Assembly (NCBI GenBank): GCA_001692895.1
Contig: KV748207.1
Location: 248,001 to 312,000 of the forward strand
Direction: 5' to 3'
DNA: 64,000 nucleotides
Source of the DNA: Cenococcum geophilum 1.58
Taxonomy: Eukaryota > Ascomycota > Dothideomycetes > Gloniales > Gloniaceae
The position numbers were made by a program, and so were the translations under genes. Positions 1-11,179 of the stretch are shown piece by piece; position 1 is the stretch's first letter; every line of letters starts with the position of its first letter. Under the pieces are notes generated by a model. That model did not search any database and was not told the DNA's origin. It saw nothing but the letters and a program-made list of their open reading frames with translations.

Positions 1-1187
1 CGGGAGGAGACAACGGGATTTATATCAACTATGTCACTTCCCGGACTTTTTGTGGAGACTGCTGTGGTGACTCTTTTGCGTGACGTGAATGCACGCTGTG
101 AGATTAGAGCTGTGGTGCTGATGTGAATGATAGACTGGTTACGTCTGGACCTGCGCCACGCTTTAGTGCTGTTTGGAGCTGGGAGGCGGATGGGGACGGC
201 TGCATTTATGCTGATTTGGCAGGGGTTAGGACTGCGATGATATTGCGGGACGATGGGAGGGATTCGTGCGGTATGAGGTTATATAACGATCCTTATGCGG
301 CTGAGCTTTCCTGTCTGCAGCAACGAAGCTAAGCAGAAAGGCTAACAGTAATGGCGGTTTCTGCTCTGGGCTGTTGCAGAAGAATAGCTAGAGCACACTT
401 GAGTACATCGCGTTCTTCTAGCCCCCCTAGGTCTCTAGTATACCGCTGGAAGATTAATTTGGTAAGCTTGCGACAACCTAAGACGCAAACATAACTAAAG
501 CTGATATATCATCTCTTATGTGAAGAAAGCACAAAGAAAGCATTGCTTACTCGAGGACAAGTTTTACGGTTATGTTGAGCTTTACTTCCATTACAGTCGT
601 CGTTAAACCAGCGCAACCTCTGGGTAATCAACCCTGAAGTATTCTATGCGCCTTTGAGCATCTACTCAGCTCTTAGTGTCCCACCTGTGCACTTGCGGAT
701 GGCTTCAGATACTTAAGAGAACTCTGAAAGTCCCGTTTAGGTTTAGTTCTGAATTACTTCAGATGTTGATGGAAAATTCGCATAGCTTTAGAGTATAACC
801 ATGGGGAGCAGATTGCAGAGAGCATAAAAATCATAATTCCGATGATCAGTAATAAGATGTGAACGCGATGTCTTCCTGGATCTCAGAGAATAAACCCGCA
901 CAGTTCAGGTATTTGAAACCCTAACCTCCCGAAAGGCCCACAACGCCTTCAACGCTCAGCCGTGCTCTCCCGAAGCATTTTCAAAATCAAAGAACGCATC
1001 CATCTGACTGTCCTGCCGGTTCGTGTTCTCTAGCTCACTTTTATTCCCTCCGCTGCCGTCGACGATGCACCGCTCGGCCCCATCTCCCCGTTTCGGGTTC
1101 ATCGCCAGCGTTGCTGTCGAAGCTAAAATTTCTGGTCAGCGACATCCGCCAAGACGACAATGTGATGCGCGGGGGATTCCTCTTATT
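1..1187. other. Left-edge region, possible 3' end of a truncated gene
   Basis: No gene can be supported here. A short plus-strand frame at 123-332 (69 codons) and a preceding open stretch at 3-80 rich in Gly, Asp and Cys could be terminal exons of a gene cut by the window edge, but no family is recognisable and the splice sites are weak. The rest, 333-1187, has no long open frame on either strand. It lies downstream of the minus-strand CDK gene, so it should hold that gene's 3' UTR. Confidence 0.3.
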
Positions 1188-2219
<1,032 letters not shown>

Positions 2220-3444
2220 TATTGCAGGTATGTGTCGGCCACCACCCAAGTTCCTAACGCTTATAGAAGAGTCCGTTCGGTCGTCAAGAGAGAGAGTCCT
2301 AACGTGCGTAGGCCTGAGCTTTCCAGGAGGTGGCCGGCAGGTGTACTTGGGGTCCCAAAGGATTGCGCTCGCAGTGGTGAGTTGGTTGGCGATGGCAAGC
2401 GGTGATGGAGGGGTTGTGTTGGGCGACGGGCGGCTGGTTGGGGGGGCCGTTTTGGCGGCGAAAGTTTATTTATAAGGGACGGTCTTCCCTCTGCTACTGC
2501 TGGGACAGTAGGCGGAAGGGAAGGCGGGTATTTATTCCTGGTGTGGTACTACCTTTGTGTTCTTGTCCGCTTTCGACTCACTGTTTCGTTTGGAGTGGGG
2601 CTAATTCGCGGCGGCTCGTTGGCGCCTGGACGGACCTGAACTCCATGCGCCTATCGTGAGCCTCCGTTCATCTCTGTATTATTTTTGGCTTCTCCGTAAC
2701 TCCTTTGGACAATGCAACCATCAAATCTCATTTCCCATCATTTCCAAGATGCAATAGCACAACTGCGCCCGTTATGGGCCTTTATTTTCTGGCTTCAGCT
2801 TGACTGGACACTCTGTCCCTTCGTGGCCAATGCGCTGCTGAGAAAGGCGTCTACACGAGGAGCCCATTCGTGAAGTCCTTACCATACCATATGGTTTGTG
2901 AATGAGCATCCTAAGTGCTCCACAATCTAATTTACAGGACACTTGTGTATTTCCCTAAAGTCTCTAAAGTCATTCACGAGGACACAACTAAACCACCGAA
3001 ATTCGTGCGCGCTTCAGCAGCATATAGGATACTTCTCGGCCAGCAATGCCCTCCGCAGGGGAGCCCGGTCCATTTCAGATGGAACTGTGACGGTTCACGT
3101 TTTTGGGTGAGCGTCGACAAACATGTCTTTTGCTCCTGCCAATTCAACCACATCGATTTCTTTCCAGAGTGACTTCCCAGCGTCTTGTCACCTTTGAATT
3201 AACAGGTTCTACCATGTTAAAGGCAAGAGCCATCATCCAATGCATTGTCTCTGGCGCAACAGCGCCTGGAAGGCCTTTGGAAGATGGTCTCCTCACACCC
3301 TTCATCTTCTTCATGCAATAAACGGCTCTATGTCAGTATTCTAGTTTCGCCGCTCGTTTCTCGAAAATTCTTACTTTTGTATCCGTTCGCCCTTCCAAGG
3401 CCTGATATTTTCCATACTGCGTTCACAATCGTTCAAGATATTCT
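2220..3444. other. Upstream region of the CDK gene; no gene seen
   Basis: About 1.2 kb upstream of the minus-strand kinase. The first 300 bases are G-rich on the plus strand (pyrimidine-rich on the coding strand of the kinase), a common look for fungal promoters. Open frames here are short and show no domain. The segment after about 2,900 grades into the eroded region that holds the next pseudogene. Confidence 0.4.
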
Positions 3445-4957
3445 GCAATGGCTTCCGGAGGACGAAGTCGCACCAGTAACATGGACGAGGCGCACCCCTC
3501 TATAAATCACTCTAGAGACCGAGTTTCTCCGACAAAGATATACAACCCGAACTTGCAGACGAAGACTACGAACCCAGTGACGAATCAATGTGCGATGCTT
3601 CTGAGTCTCAGCTTACACTAGCACGAATGAAAATAATCACTCAAATGAGTCTCCTGCAACAGCTTAAGGTCGCACAGTTTCGAGGAAGCGAAGACTAGTA
3701 TGTGCAAATCTGGAAGCCCAAACTGGAATTATCGCCCGTAGGGCCGAACGTAATCGCTCAACCCAGTCGTCTATAACGATTCGAGATCGTATACACTTGA
3801 AGAGCGAGCTTGTATATAACGATCCGGAGGTAGATACTGAAACCGTGAGGCCCAGACACGATTTTGATCAATATTGTATGGACCTTCACGAGGCGCTTTC
3901 TACCTCTCCAGAGGATGCTACCGAAAGCCAAAGGGCTTCCCAGTTGATTGAGCTGAGCGCTCAGCCCACCCCAAACATGCGCGGTGGCGCACACAGTGAA
4001 ATGCGCCAGAAGGTCAGAGAGTGGCTAGCTCGCCACAGGCAAAAGCTGAAACTGAACAAAAAACTTGAAGGGCAACCTCAAGGTATCCAAGTCGGACAGA
4101 GGACTCAAGATGGAGGTGAAATCATAATGCTCGACCTGAACCATGCTAATGCCTTCCAAGGCAATACAGAGCTGGTAAGGGGTACGTTTGTGGCTTCAGC
4201 CCGCCTGTAGGATGGACTAACAATCGATAATCAAGAGGGTACTGTGACTAATATTCAAAATGAAACATCTGGTGGCGATGAGAGGGCATCTAATAATCAA
4301 GAAACGCCTCGTGGTAATCCAGAGGAAGCCCGAAAACAGTTTTGATAGACTTTAGGACAGTCTTGGAAAACCAGGGACGAGCCAGGATAAGCCAGAGGAA
4401 AATCCTGACGACCAAAACTGCAAGAGGAGCCCCGGTAATCTATGGCTGTCGATTGATCATCAAAGCGAGTCTCTCCTCAATCGATACATTAGGATAAAGG
4501 GGATAAAGCGTCGTGTGAACGATCTCTCCCTAAATGTCTACGAAATAGAGACTTTCTACAGGATTTAAAAAGTCTCGTCAAAAAGTTGGATGAGCACATC
4601 CAGTTCTATCGTCTTCGCCCTGCTAGTGAGTACTCGGCCCTAACCTATGCGAGATGGGCTGAATTTGATGGAAATCAGGTTCCGTTAATGGGCCGAATTC
4701 GCATTCACATGGCACTGATAATAAATGATAGAGCCTCTCTCTGAAGGCGACGATAGTACAGATCCAAATCTGGAATTAGAGGAAGATAAGAAACTACAGG
4801 AAAGCTGAGCATCAAGCGGAAGTGGGCCCACAGAGAGAAGCAGAGCCACAAGGAAACGTAGAGCCACAAGGAAACGCAGAGCCACACGGAGAGGCAGATC
4901 AACAGGGAAACACGGAGTCACAGGAAGGAGATCCCCAGTGGAAGGAGATTGGGTAGT
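3445..4957 (+). pseudogene. Eroded gene of unknown family with C-terminal 18 bp repeats
   Basis: Several plus-strand frames look protein-like but are interrupted. An acidic, Gln-rich stretch lies at about 3,536-3,699 and a 137-codon frame at 3,797-4,210. Then come frames with stops through 4,320-4,480, a conserved-looking helical stretch at about 4,561-4,725, and an Asp/Glu-rich segment. The frame then shifts by one base near 4,800 into an 18 bp repeat whose unit translates as EPQGN plus one residue (about 4,836-4,900), ending with a TAG at 4,955-4,957. At least three frame changes and several stops are needed to read it through. That pattern fits decay better than introns, since no GT-AG pairs repair all the breaks. 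I do not recognise the family. Confidence 0.45.
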
Positions 4958-5124
4958 GTGTACTTATGTTATTTAGCATTTCTTTGTAGCATAGAGTAGT
5001 ATCATGGTGTCGTTTTCCGAGGTTTACTATTTTACTAATTTCAAGAGAGCCGGGAAACGCTACCCAGCATTTAATCTTATATCTACAAAGTGATGCCAAG
5101 ACCTAAAGTCAAACACAGGCCCCT

Positions 5125-5638
5125 TTGGCACGTTCGGGAATTCTCCTCCTCGATTCACTGCTGCTCGCGTACCTACTCTGCGTAATACGTGCTGAAGCCA
5201 TAGGCTTTACAGATATTTGCTGGACTGAGAACCTACTAGAATTAAAGATTAGAGTGCCTCCGGAAGCCGATAGCTTGTTAAGCGTAGCTGCGGTCCGGAA
5301 ATATAGTAAATTAAACTCCTCGATATTATTGGAGGCAATGTTTCAGATAGGCGTAGGGCTGAATTATGCCGATACCTACTTCAATCATTATCTATATGCT
5401 ATAAAGCATCCTCAAAACTTCTTTTATTTCAATCTGGACCTCTTAAAGGATGATTTCTCGTATTAAGGCCGCCCGTTCGATATCGAGGGACACAGCGTTT
5501 CTGATAGGCGTATGGCCAGGGAATCCTTGCGCGACATGCATATCGTCAGCCACTCCCGTAGCCTTATACTACATCTGAAAGCCCCTTTGCAGAAGTTTAA
5601 AGTCAATATTGATGACTATTGTCTGCAGGTTTGCTGTT
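5125..5638 (+). pseudogene. Gene remnant with one in-frame stop, family unknown
   Basis: A plus-strand frame runs 113 codons from 5,125 to a TAA at 5,464-5,466, then stays open in the same frame for another 57 codons to 5,638. The joined stretch has the composition of a folded protein: regular hydrophobics, Tyr/Phe-rich GLNYADTYFNHYLYA, then GRPFDIEGHSVSDRRMARE after the stop. The single TAA suggests a point nonsense mutation, not an intron. No motif lets me assign a family, and the true 5' end is not visible. It sits next to the other decayed gene at 3.4-5.0 kb. Confidence 0.4.
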
Positions 5639-6057
5639 AGCAGATTATTCGCCCAAAAAAGTAAACTCTATCAATTGTCGTGAGCTGCAGACACGTGAAA
5701 TTCGGAGGTCTACCGAAATGGCGGGGGCGGAAAGTTTGTGGGCGTTGAGGTCGGAGCATGCGAACAAATATCGACAAAGACGAGCAACATTCTCTTCAGC
5801 CTCATCACTACACGACAAGCATCAATCGTGCCGCAAAGAGTTCGTCTGATTGCTCTTGAGTAGCAATGCAAAAGAGGCAGACGGAACCCGCCCTTGACCG
5901 CCACCTCACGAGACTACCCGATTGAATACAGCCGTGCAAGGCAACGAATCAACGAGGCTTGAAGCTTGACAACCTCCAACTCAACGACTCCTTACTTCGT
6001 TCCTCTCATTACACGATCCATTTTTAAAGCCTTCATAGACTTCTTCTCAAAGCCAAG
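5639..6057. promoter_or_regulatory. 5' region of the DCAF/WD40 gene
   Basis: About 400 bases before the ATG at 6,058. Pyrimidine-rich segments at 5,960-6,040 resemble the C/T tracts that often precede fungal transcription starts. No TATA box or upstream ORF of note. Confidence 0.3.
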
Positions 6058-9000
6058 ATGAAGAAGGACTCGAAATTAATCAACACTGTCTACGACCGCG
6101 TGCTCCAGCGGGAGCTTGGGAACGAGAGGCGATACTCCAAAGTGCGAGGCATATACGGTGATAGGAAATGGATTGATAATTTGGACATTGTGAACGAACT
6201 CGCTGGCCACTCGGGATGCGTTAACGCTTTGAGGTTGGTTTTTGATTTCGAAGCTGGCAATTCTTTCCTATGCGAGGCTACCCTACTAACACATAATCTT
6301 CAGTTGGTCTCGTTCAGGTCGACTGCTTGCTTCTGGTTCCGATGACCAGCATGTTAACATTCACTCATACCTTCCAGAGTCGTCCTCATCGCAATTCAGT
6401 CTCGCAACCACGATCCTTACTGGACACGTTCAAAATATCTTCTCTGTGAAGTTTATGCCTTATTCAAATGACCACACCATAGTAACGGTAGCTGGAGATG
6501 CAGAAGTAAGAGTCTTTGATATTGAGTACTCAGGCCGCTCAATATCAGGCTCGTCATCTACCACAAACGCGAGACCATCCGAATTAGGGCTGCATAATTT
6601 TAGTGATGGGGTTCGAGTACTGAGCGATGGAGACACCAATTCGAAGGTCTTTCGATCACACAGTGACAGAGTCAAGAGAATTGTTACGGAATCATCCCCA
6701 TTCTTTTTCTTGACGTGCTCGGAGGATGGGGAGGTAAGGCAATGGGACACTCGCCAGCCATCGTCATTCTACCCCCCTCCTAGAGAGGTCCCGCGATGGG
6801 CGTCTGCATCCTCGGCTTCGGATAATGTCCCGCCGCCACTCATTTCATATAAACGATACCACTTAGACCTCAACACAATCTCATGTTCTCCCAGCCAGCC
6901 TCACTACATTGCCCTAGGCGGTGCGCATCTACACTGTTTCCTCCATGACAGACGCATGCTTGGCAGGGATAAGCTGGCCGAGAGAGGAGCTATGCTTGGA
7001 TCACCTAGTCAATGGGATGACCGTGATGATGAGCTGATGGGGCAAGCTACGCAATGTGTCCGGAAATTCGCTCCAAACGGACAAAGAAGGATGAAACGAA
7101 CCGACAATGGACACATTACGGCCTGCAAGATCAGTGATGCGAATCCTAATGAGATGATTGTCAGTTGGTCAGGAGAATGGATTTATAGCTTTGACCTGTT
7201 ACGTAGCCCGGATGCCAAAGATCAAGGCGAGGAACCTAGGTATAGGCTAGCCAAGGAGAAATCATTAAGAGCCAGGGAGTCCAAAGCTCGGAAACGCAAA
7301 AGACAAAAGTCCGGTTCGATGGTCTCTCATGAAGGTCTTCAACGAGGGAGCTCACGGCAACGAACCGAAAGTACTCAAGACTCGGAGCACGACGAAATGG
7401 CCCTGATGGTCCATTTCGGGAATGGACAAAGCGAGGAAATTCCAATTGAGCCAACTAGACCACGTAGTCCACATCTAGAGGTAAGGGAACCTGCACTTCC
7501 AGAGTCAGAGCGACAAAGCCACCGCATTGGGAGAGACACAGTAAAGATACGGACGAATATCTTTACGCTTAAAGAGGCTAAGAAAACCTCGGAAACTGAT
7601 CCAACTGGCCATGCTTCGTCTTTCACGTCAGTTATTGGCTTGGCTGCATCGATTTTGCCAGAGATGGACGAGATTATGCGGACATGGCGCTATCCCGTTA
7701 ACCCTCACGCAATGGATGTAGAATTCCAGAATGGACTGCGAGATAATCGTGCAGTAGTTCGACGCTTTGTGCAGGCCTCGGGAACGCTAGCACGAGTGTT
7801 GGGGGGCAGATTACGTACAGCTGGTTCGGGTGGTGCTCTCATCTCAAAGTATTTTACTTCCATACACCCAGCACCTAATGAGAGGCCGACGATCTCCAAG
7901 CATGAGCAGTTTGGATACGATTTTCTAAAGGCTATCTTGCTTTGGCTTGATAGTGGTGTTGGAGCGCTCTTAGAGGGTTTCTCTATTTCATCAAGGACTA
8001 ACCCTCGCTTCCCAATCGAAGAGAACGCGAGTGTCGATGTGGTAGATGATGTACTCATTCCATACCTTCTTCAATTGGCCAGCGATGATCCAGTTGTCAA
8101 TGTTGATGCTTCGAGGCTTGAAGTTAACGAAAATCGTTGGACATTCGCATCGGAGAAAGCTGCCGTTCTGTCTTTTGCACAAGCGCTCAAGATACCTTTT
8201 GCTGATCTCTCGAGTGCTGTGGTTTTGGCCTCGCCTGCTGAGGGTGGCGCGGCGTCGGCTAGCCATATTCATGCACAAGATCGTCGTACAGCGCTCAAGT
8301 TCTGGGCGTTCAAAGTAGGCAGAGGTGTGCTGATGAATGCGGGCAAGGGTATTAATTACAGATTCGCGGCTCGTGCGTTTGGCGGGCAAGGGAGGCCGGA
8401 TGCGAATATTAGGGCTGAAGAATCGGCATTAAGGGCTCGGCAAGAGGATGTTGACCCAGATGAAGAGGAGGACGTGGTGGTGAATGCTGAGATAGTCGGT
8501 AGGCTTTGGGCTGAAGAGAGTGGGGAAGGGGGATCTTCGCAGCAACAGCAGCCAGCGGAAGGGAACGAGAGTGCCAATCCCAGCAATGCGGCCGAACAGA
8601 CAACAGCTGCCTCTGACGACAGTGATTCAGATGGTGACCTCGATATTGACGAGGACGACGATGGTGACGATGACGATGAGACGGATGAAGACGAAGAGCA
8701 GAGCGGACGGTTCATCTGGCGCTCGGCCTTCGAGAGACGCAAACTTCGTGAGCGAGTCGAGATGGATGTGCCTTGTTCCCCGCATATGAATGTTTATCGC
8801 GGACACTGTAACGTCAAGACAGTGAAAGATGTCAATTTCTTTGGCTTGCAGGACGAATATGTGGTTAGCGGCAGCGATTCGGGCCACATCTTCATCTGGG
8901 ATAGAAAGTCCTCGCTGCTACTTAACATTCTAGAAGGCGATGGGGAAGTTGTCAACGTTGTACAGGGTATAACACAATTCCTTCGCATAAAATCAACTGA

Positions 9001-9647
9001 AGTCGGTTAACCAATGTCTAGGTCATCCCTACGAGCCGATGCTGGCCGTCTCTGGTATCGATCATACTATCAAGATATTCTCCCCTGATGCCCGCGCGAG
9101 GTATAACGCACGCAATGGGATAGGCATTCGCCCGGCTGATCCCACTACCTTCTCCTCACTCGGTTTCGGCCGTTCGAGACGGAGGCATGTGCCTTCTGTT
9201 CCAACATCTGAGCCCGCTGTGCCGAGAAATACGGGAGAAGAAAGTGACGATGAGGATGCTGAGTCGAAGATTGCGGTGAACGGGTTAACTAGTAAAAAGT
9301 GTATGCATCTCGAGTATCAGATTACGAGCCAGAACGATGTTGATCGCAGAGGGGGGAATCGCGAGGCGTTTATAACTGTAAGTTGCATATCCTAACTCCT
9401 CTCTCGCGACGTCGCGGTAAGAGAAAATTCACTACTCTAGGGCTCCGACTAATGCGAGGACTATCTTATTGTAGAGGTCAATGCTAGCACAGTTGGCCCA
9501 GCGAATTCACGACCGTGTCGGCGAGGAAGACGGTGATGGGGAGGGGACTGGCCCAGTTCTTATTAGTGATGACTGCACGGTGCGTAGATCTCCCTCTTCC
9601 TTCATATCGCCGTACTACAAGACTGACTGAGATGATAGGTCATGTGA
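6058..9647 (+). CDS. WD40-repeat DDB1/CUL4-associated factor (DCAF6/8-like)
   Basis: Probable substrate receptor of a CUL4-DDB1 ubiquitin ligase, related to human DCAF6/IQWD1 and DCAF8. Five exons: 6058-6233, 6304-8966, 9022-9377, 9475-9579 and 9639-9647, totalling 3,309 nt and 1,102 residues. The first junction restores the WD40 strand ALSWSRSGRLLASGSDDQ. Further WD blades follow around residues 100-250. A long insert holds basic and disordered stretches, then a helical block, then an Asp/Glu-rich run at about residues 830-870. A final pair of blades follows (GHIFIWD near residue 920; IDHTIKIFSPD just after intron 2). The last exon is only 9 nt and encodes Val-Met-stop, giving an acidic tail that ends DDCTVM. 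Subclass assignment is from overall architecture. Confidence 0.85.
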
Positions 9648-10119
9648 CGAAATCTTACGATTCTAGCCTTCAAAATTTTCCTGATTAGGGAATACATTTG
9701 GAATTGGGCAGCACCGCATGAGAAATTGCCGCGGCTGGAAGGCGCAACTTGGCTTACATGATTTGGGAATTGAATGAATGAACTAATGCATGGATGTATA
9801 AATTATAAGGAGACCGATCAAGAGCACAGTCTATAATCATACTGTTTTGGGCCACTTGGGCAGAAGTTTCTTGAACGCTGAGACCAAGATATGCAGGGTC
9901 AACATTTTAATCGCACGCGAGCTACAATAGTTCGTAATCCGACTCAATTGCGTTGACCAAACATACACCATACATGCTTTTCCGAGCCCTAACCTCGTAC
10001 GTGGTATTACATCTACTTATTCCCCAGTACACCCCCGCCACGCGCCGACACCCACTAATTCTCCCTAAACCCCTAGTACACGCGTCCCTTCAAACAGGAT
10101 ATTTTCTGAACAGAGATAA
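9648..10119. other. Convergent intergenic spacer
   Basis: Lies between the 3' ends of the DCAF gene and DPM2, so it should hold both terminators and 3' UTRs. A/T-rich runs such as that near 9,795-9,815 could act in 3' end formation. No open frame of interest. Confidence 0.4.
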
Positions 10120-10584
10120 CTAGTTCGCCTTCTTTGCCTTCGCTTTCAGTGCTTTCCGCCTGTTGCTCCGGATCATGACGACGGAGAGGAAACTGCCGAC
10201 GACGGTGCTGAAGAGGAGGATCAGGATTACGGGAATACGGATGGCCCAGACGCGCGGCGGGAAGAGGCTGTGGAGAGACTGGTCTTCATCGACGAAGGGC
10301 TAGTTGGGTATTATTAGCGGTAGATCTGGGAGTTTTGGGGCAAAGGCAAGAAAAGGAAAGGTAATGTGATGAAATACGGCGGGGGGAGACGGGAGCGAGG
10401 AGAGAGAGGTATTTAGAATAGATTGGAATGTACCATAAGTAGGGTCCAAATGGTGTAGTAGAGGAAGACGGCGGATGCTGCGATGAGCATTGCGAGGCCA
10501 ACGAGGCGGTCCAGCTGGTGAATTTTGTTAGTCATTTATTTTCGAATTTGCAGAGCGGAATTTTGGGTGTATGGAACTCACCAT
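10120..10584 (-). CDS. dpm2: Dolichol phosphate-mannose synthase regulatory subunit DPM2
   Basis: Small ER membrane protein that stabilises the catalytic DPM1 subunit, which makes dolichol-phosphate-mannose for N-glycans, O-mannosylation and GPI anchors. Three exons: 10584-10582 (just the ATG), 10514-10434 and 10299-10120, giving 87 residues. Two hydrophobic segments are clear: residues 5-25 (VGLAMLIAASAVFLYYTIW) and about 47-70 (VWAIRIPVILILLFSTVVGSFL). Between them lies the family's loop PFVDEDQSLHSLFPPRVWAI. The C-terminus is Lys/Ala-rich, consistent with a cytosolic tail. An intron follows the start codon directly, so the gene is easily missed by ORF scanning. Length and topology match the family. 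Confidence 0.93.
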
Positions 10585-11179
10585 TGTGAGGTATTTTGCT
10601 AAGGGCGAAGCGAACGGAATATATAAAATCGAGGCTAGAGAACGTGCTATTGTTTTGGTGGCTATGTTACTCTGGCCATTTTGGTGATGGTGTTGAGGAC
10701 GGGTAGGGGTCTCGGAGGTTTGAGTTTCGCCGTGCTTGGCGTGCCCGGGCTGCTTCTTCAAACTTTAAACTTCGTGTTGTACCCTGACTTCACGAGTATT
10801 CTAGGTCGCGAGCTTCGAAGCTCCCTTACTTCGCGCTGGTGTTTATGAACCCGGTCGCCACTATTTTCTTCTTTAGTTTGTTCCTATTCAGAAATCTCTT
10901 GACACTCCTGCTATCCAGCCACGCGTTCTGCATACCTACTTAGAACTTTTGCCAGACTGCTAACTAGCAAACATCGTGACGCCCGCTCTCACTCCAAGGT
11001 CACGACGTCCCCCAGCGGCCATCAAGACAGCTTGTACCCTCGACTATCTCAGAGCTTCCACCGCTGCGACTGAGCTCTAAAACCTCCGGACTCTTCTCGC
11101 CGCCACCTACCCCCGAGCGCTTAGCGCACTAACCACCTTACCACGACGCCTTCAAATTAGCTCTCTACTCCAATAACTT
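10585..11179. promoter_or_regulatory. Bidirectional promoter between DPM2 and CWC22
   Basis: A 595 bp spacer between two divergently transcribed conserved genes. It contains C/T-rich tracts on the plus strand at about 10,900-11,150, typical of TATA-less fungal promoters. I see no distinct operator-like palindrome. Confidence 0.4.

Noticed and set aside
3445..5638. Starship-type giant element (captain recombinase or DUF3723 gene)
   Set aside because: No tyrosine-recombinase motifs were found, and the remnant at 5.1-5.6 kb does not convincingly match any Starship accessory family I know.
8356..8742. Minus-strand Ser-rich frame
   Set aside because: Antisense to the Asp/Glu tract of the DCAF gene; composition is explained by that tract.
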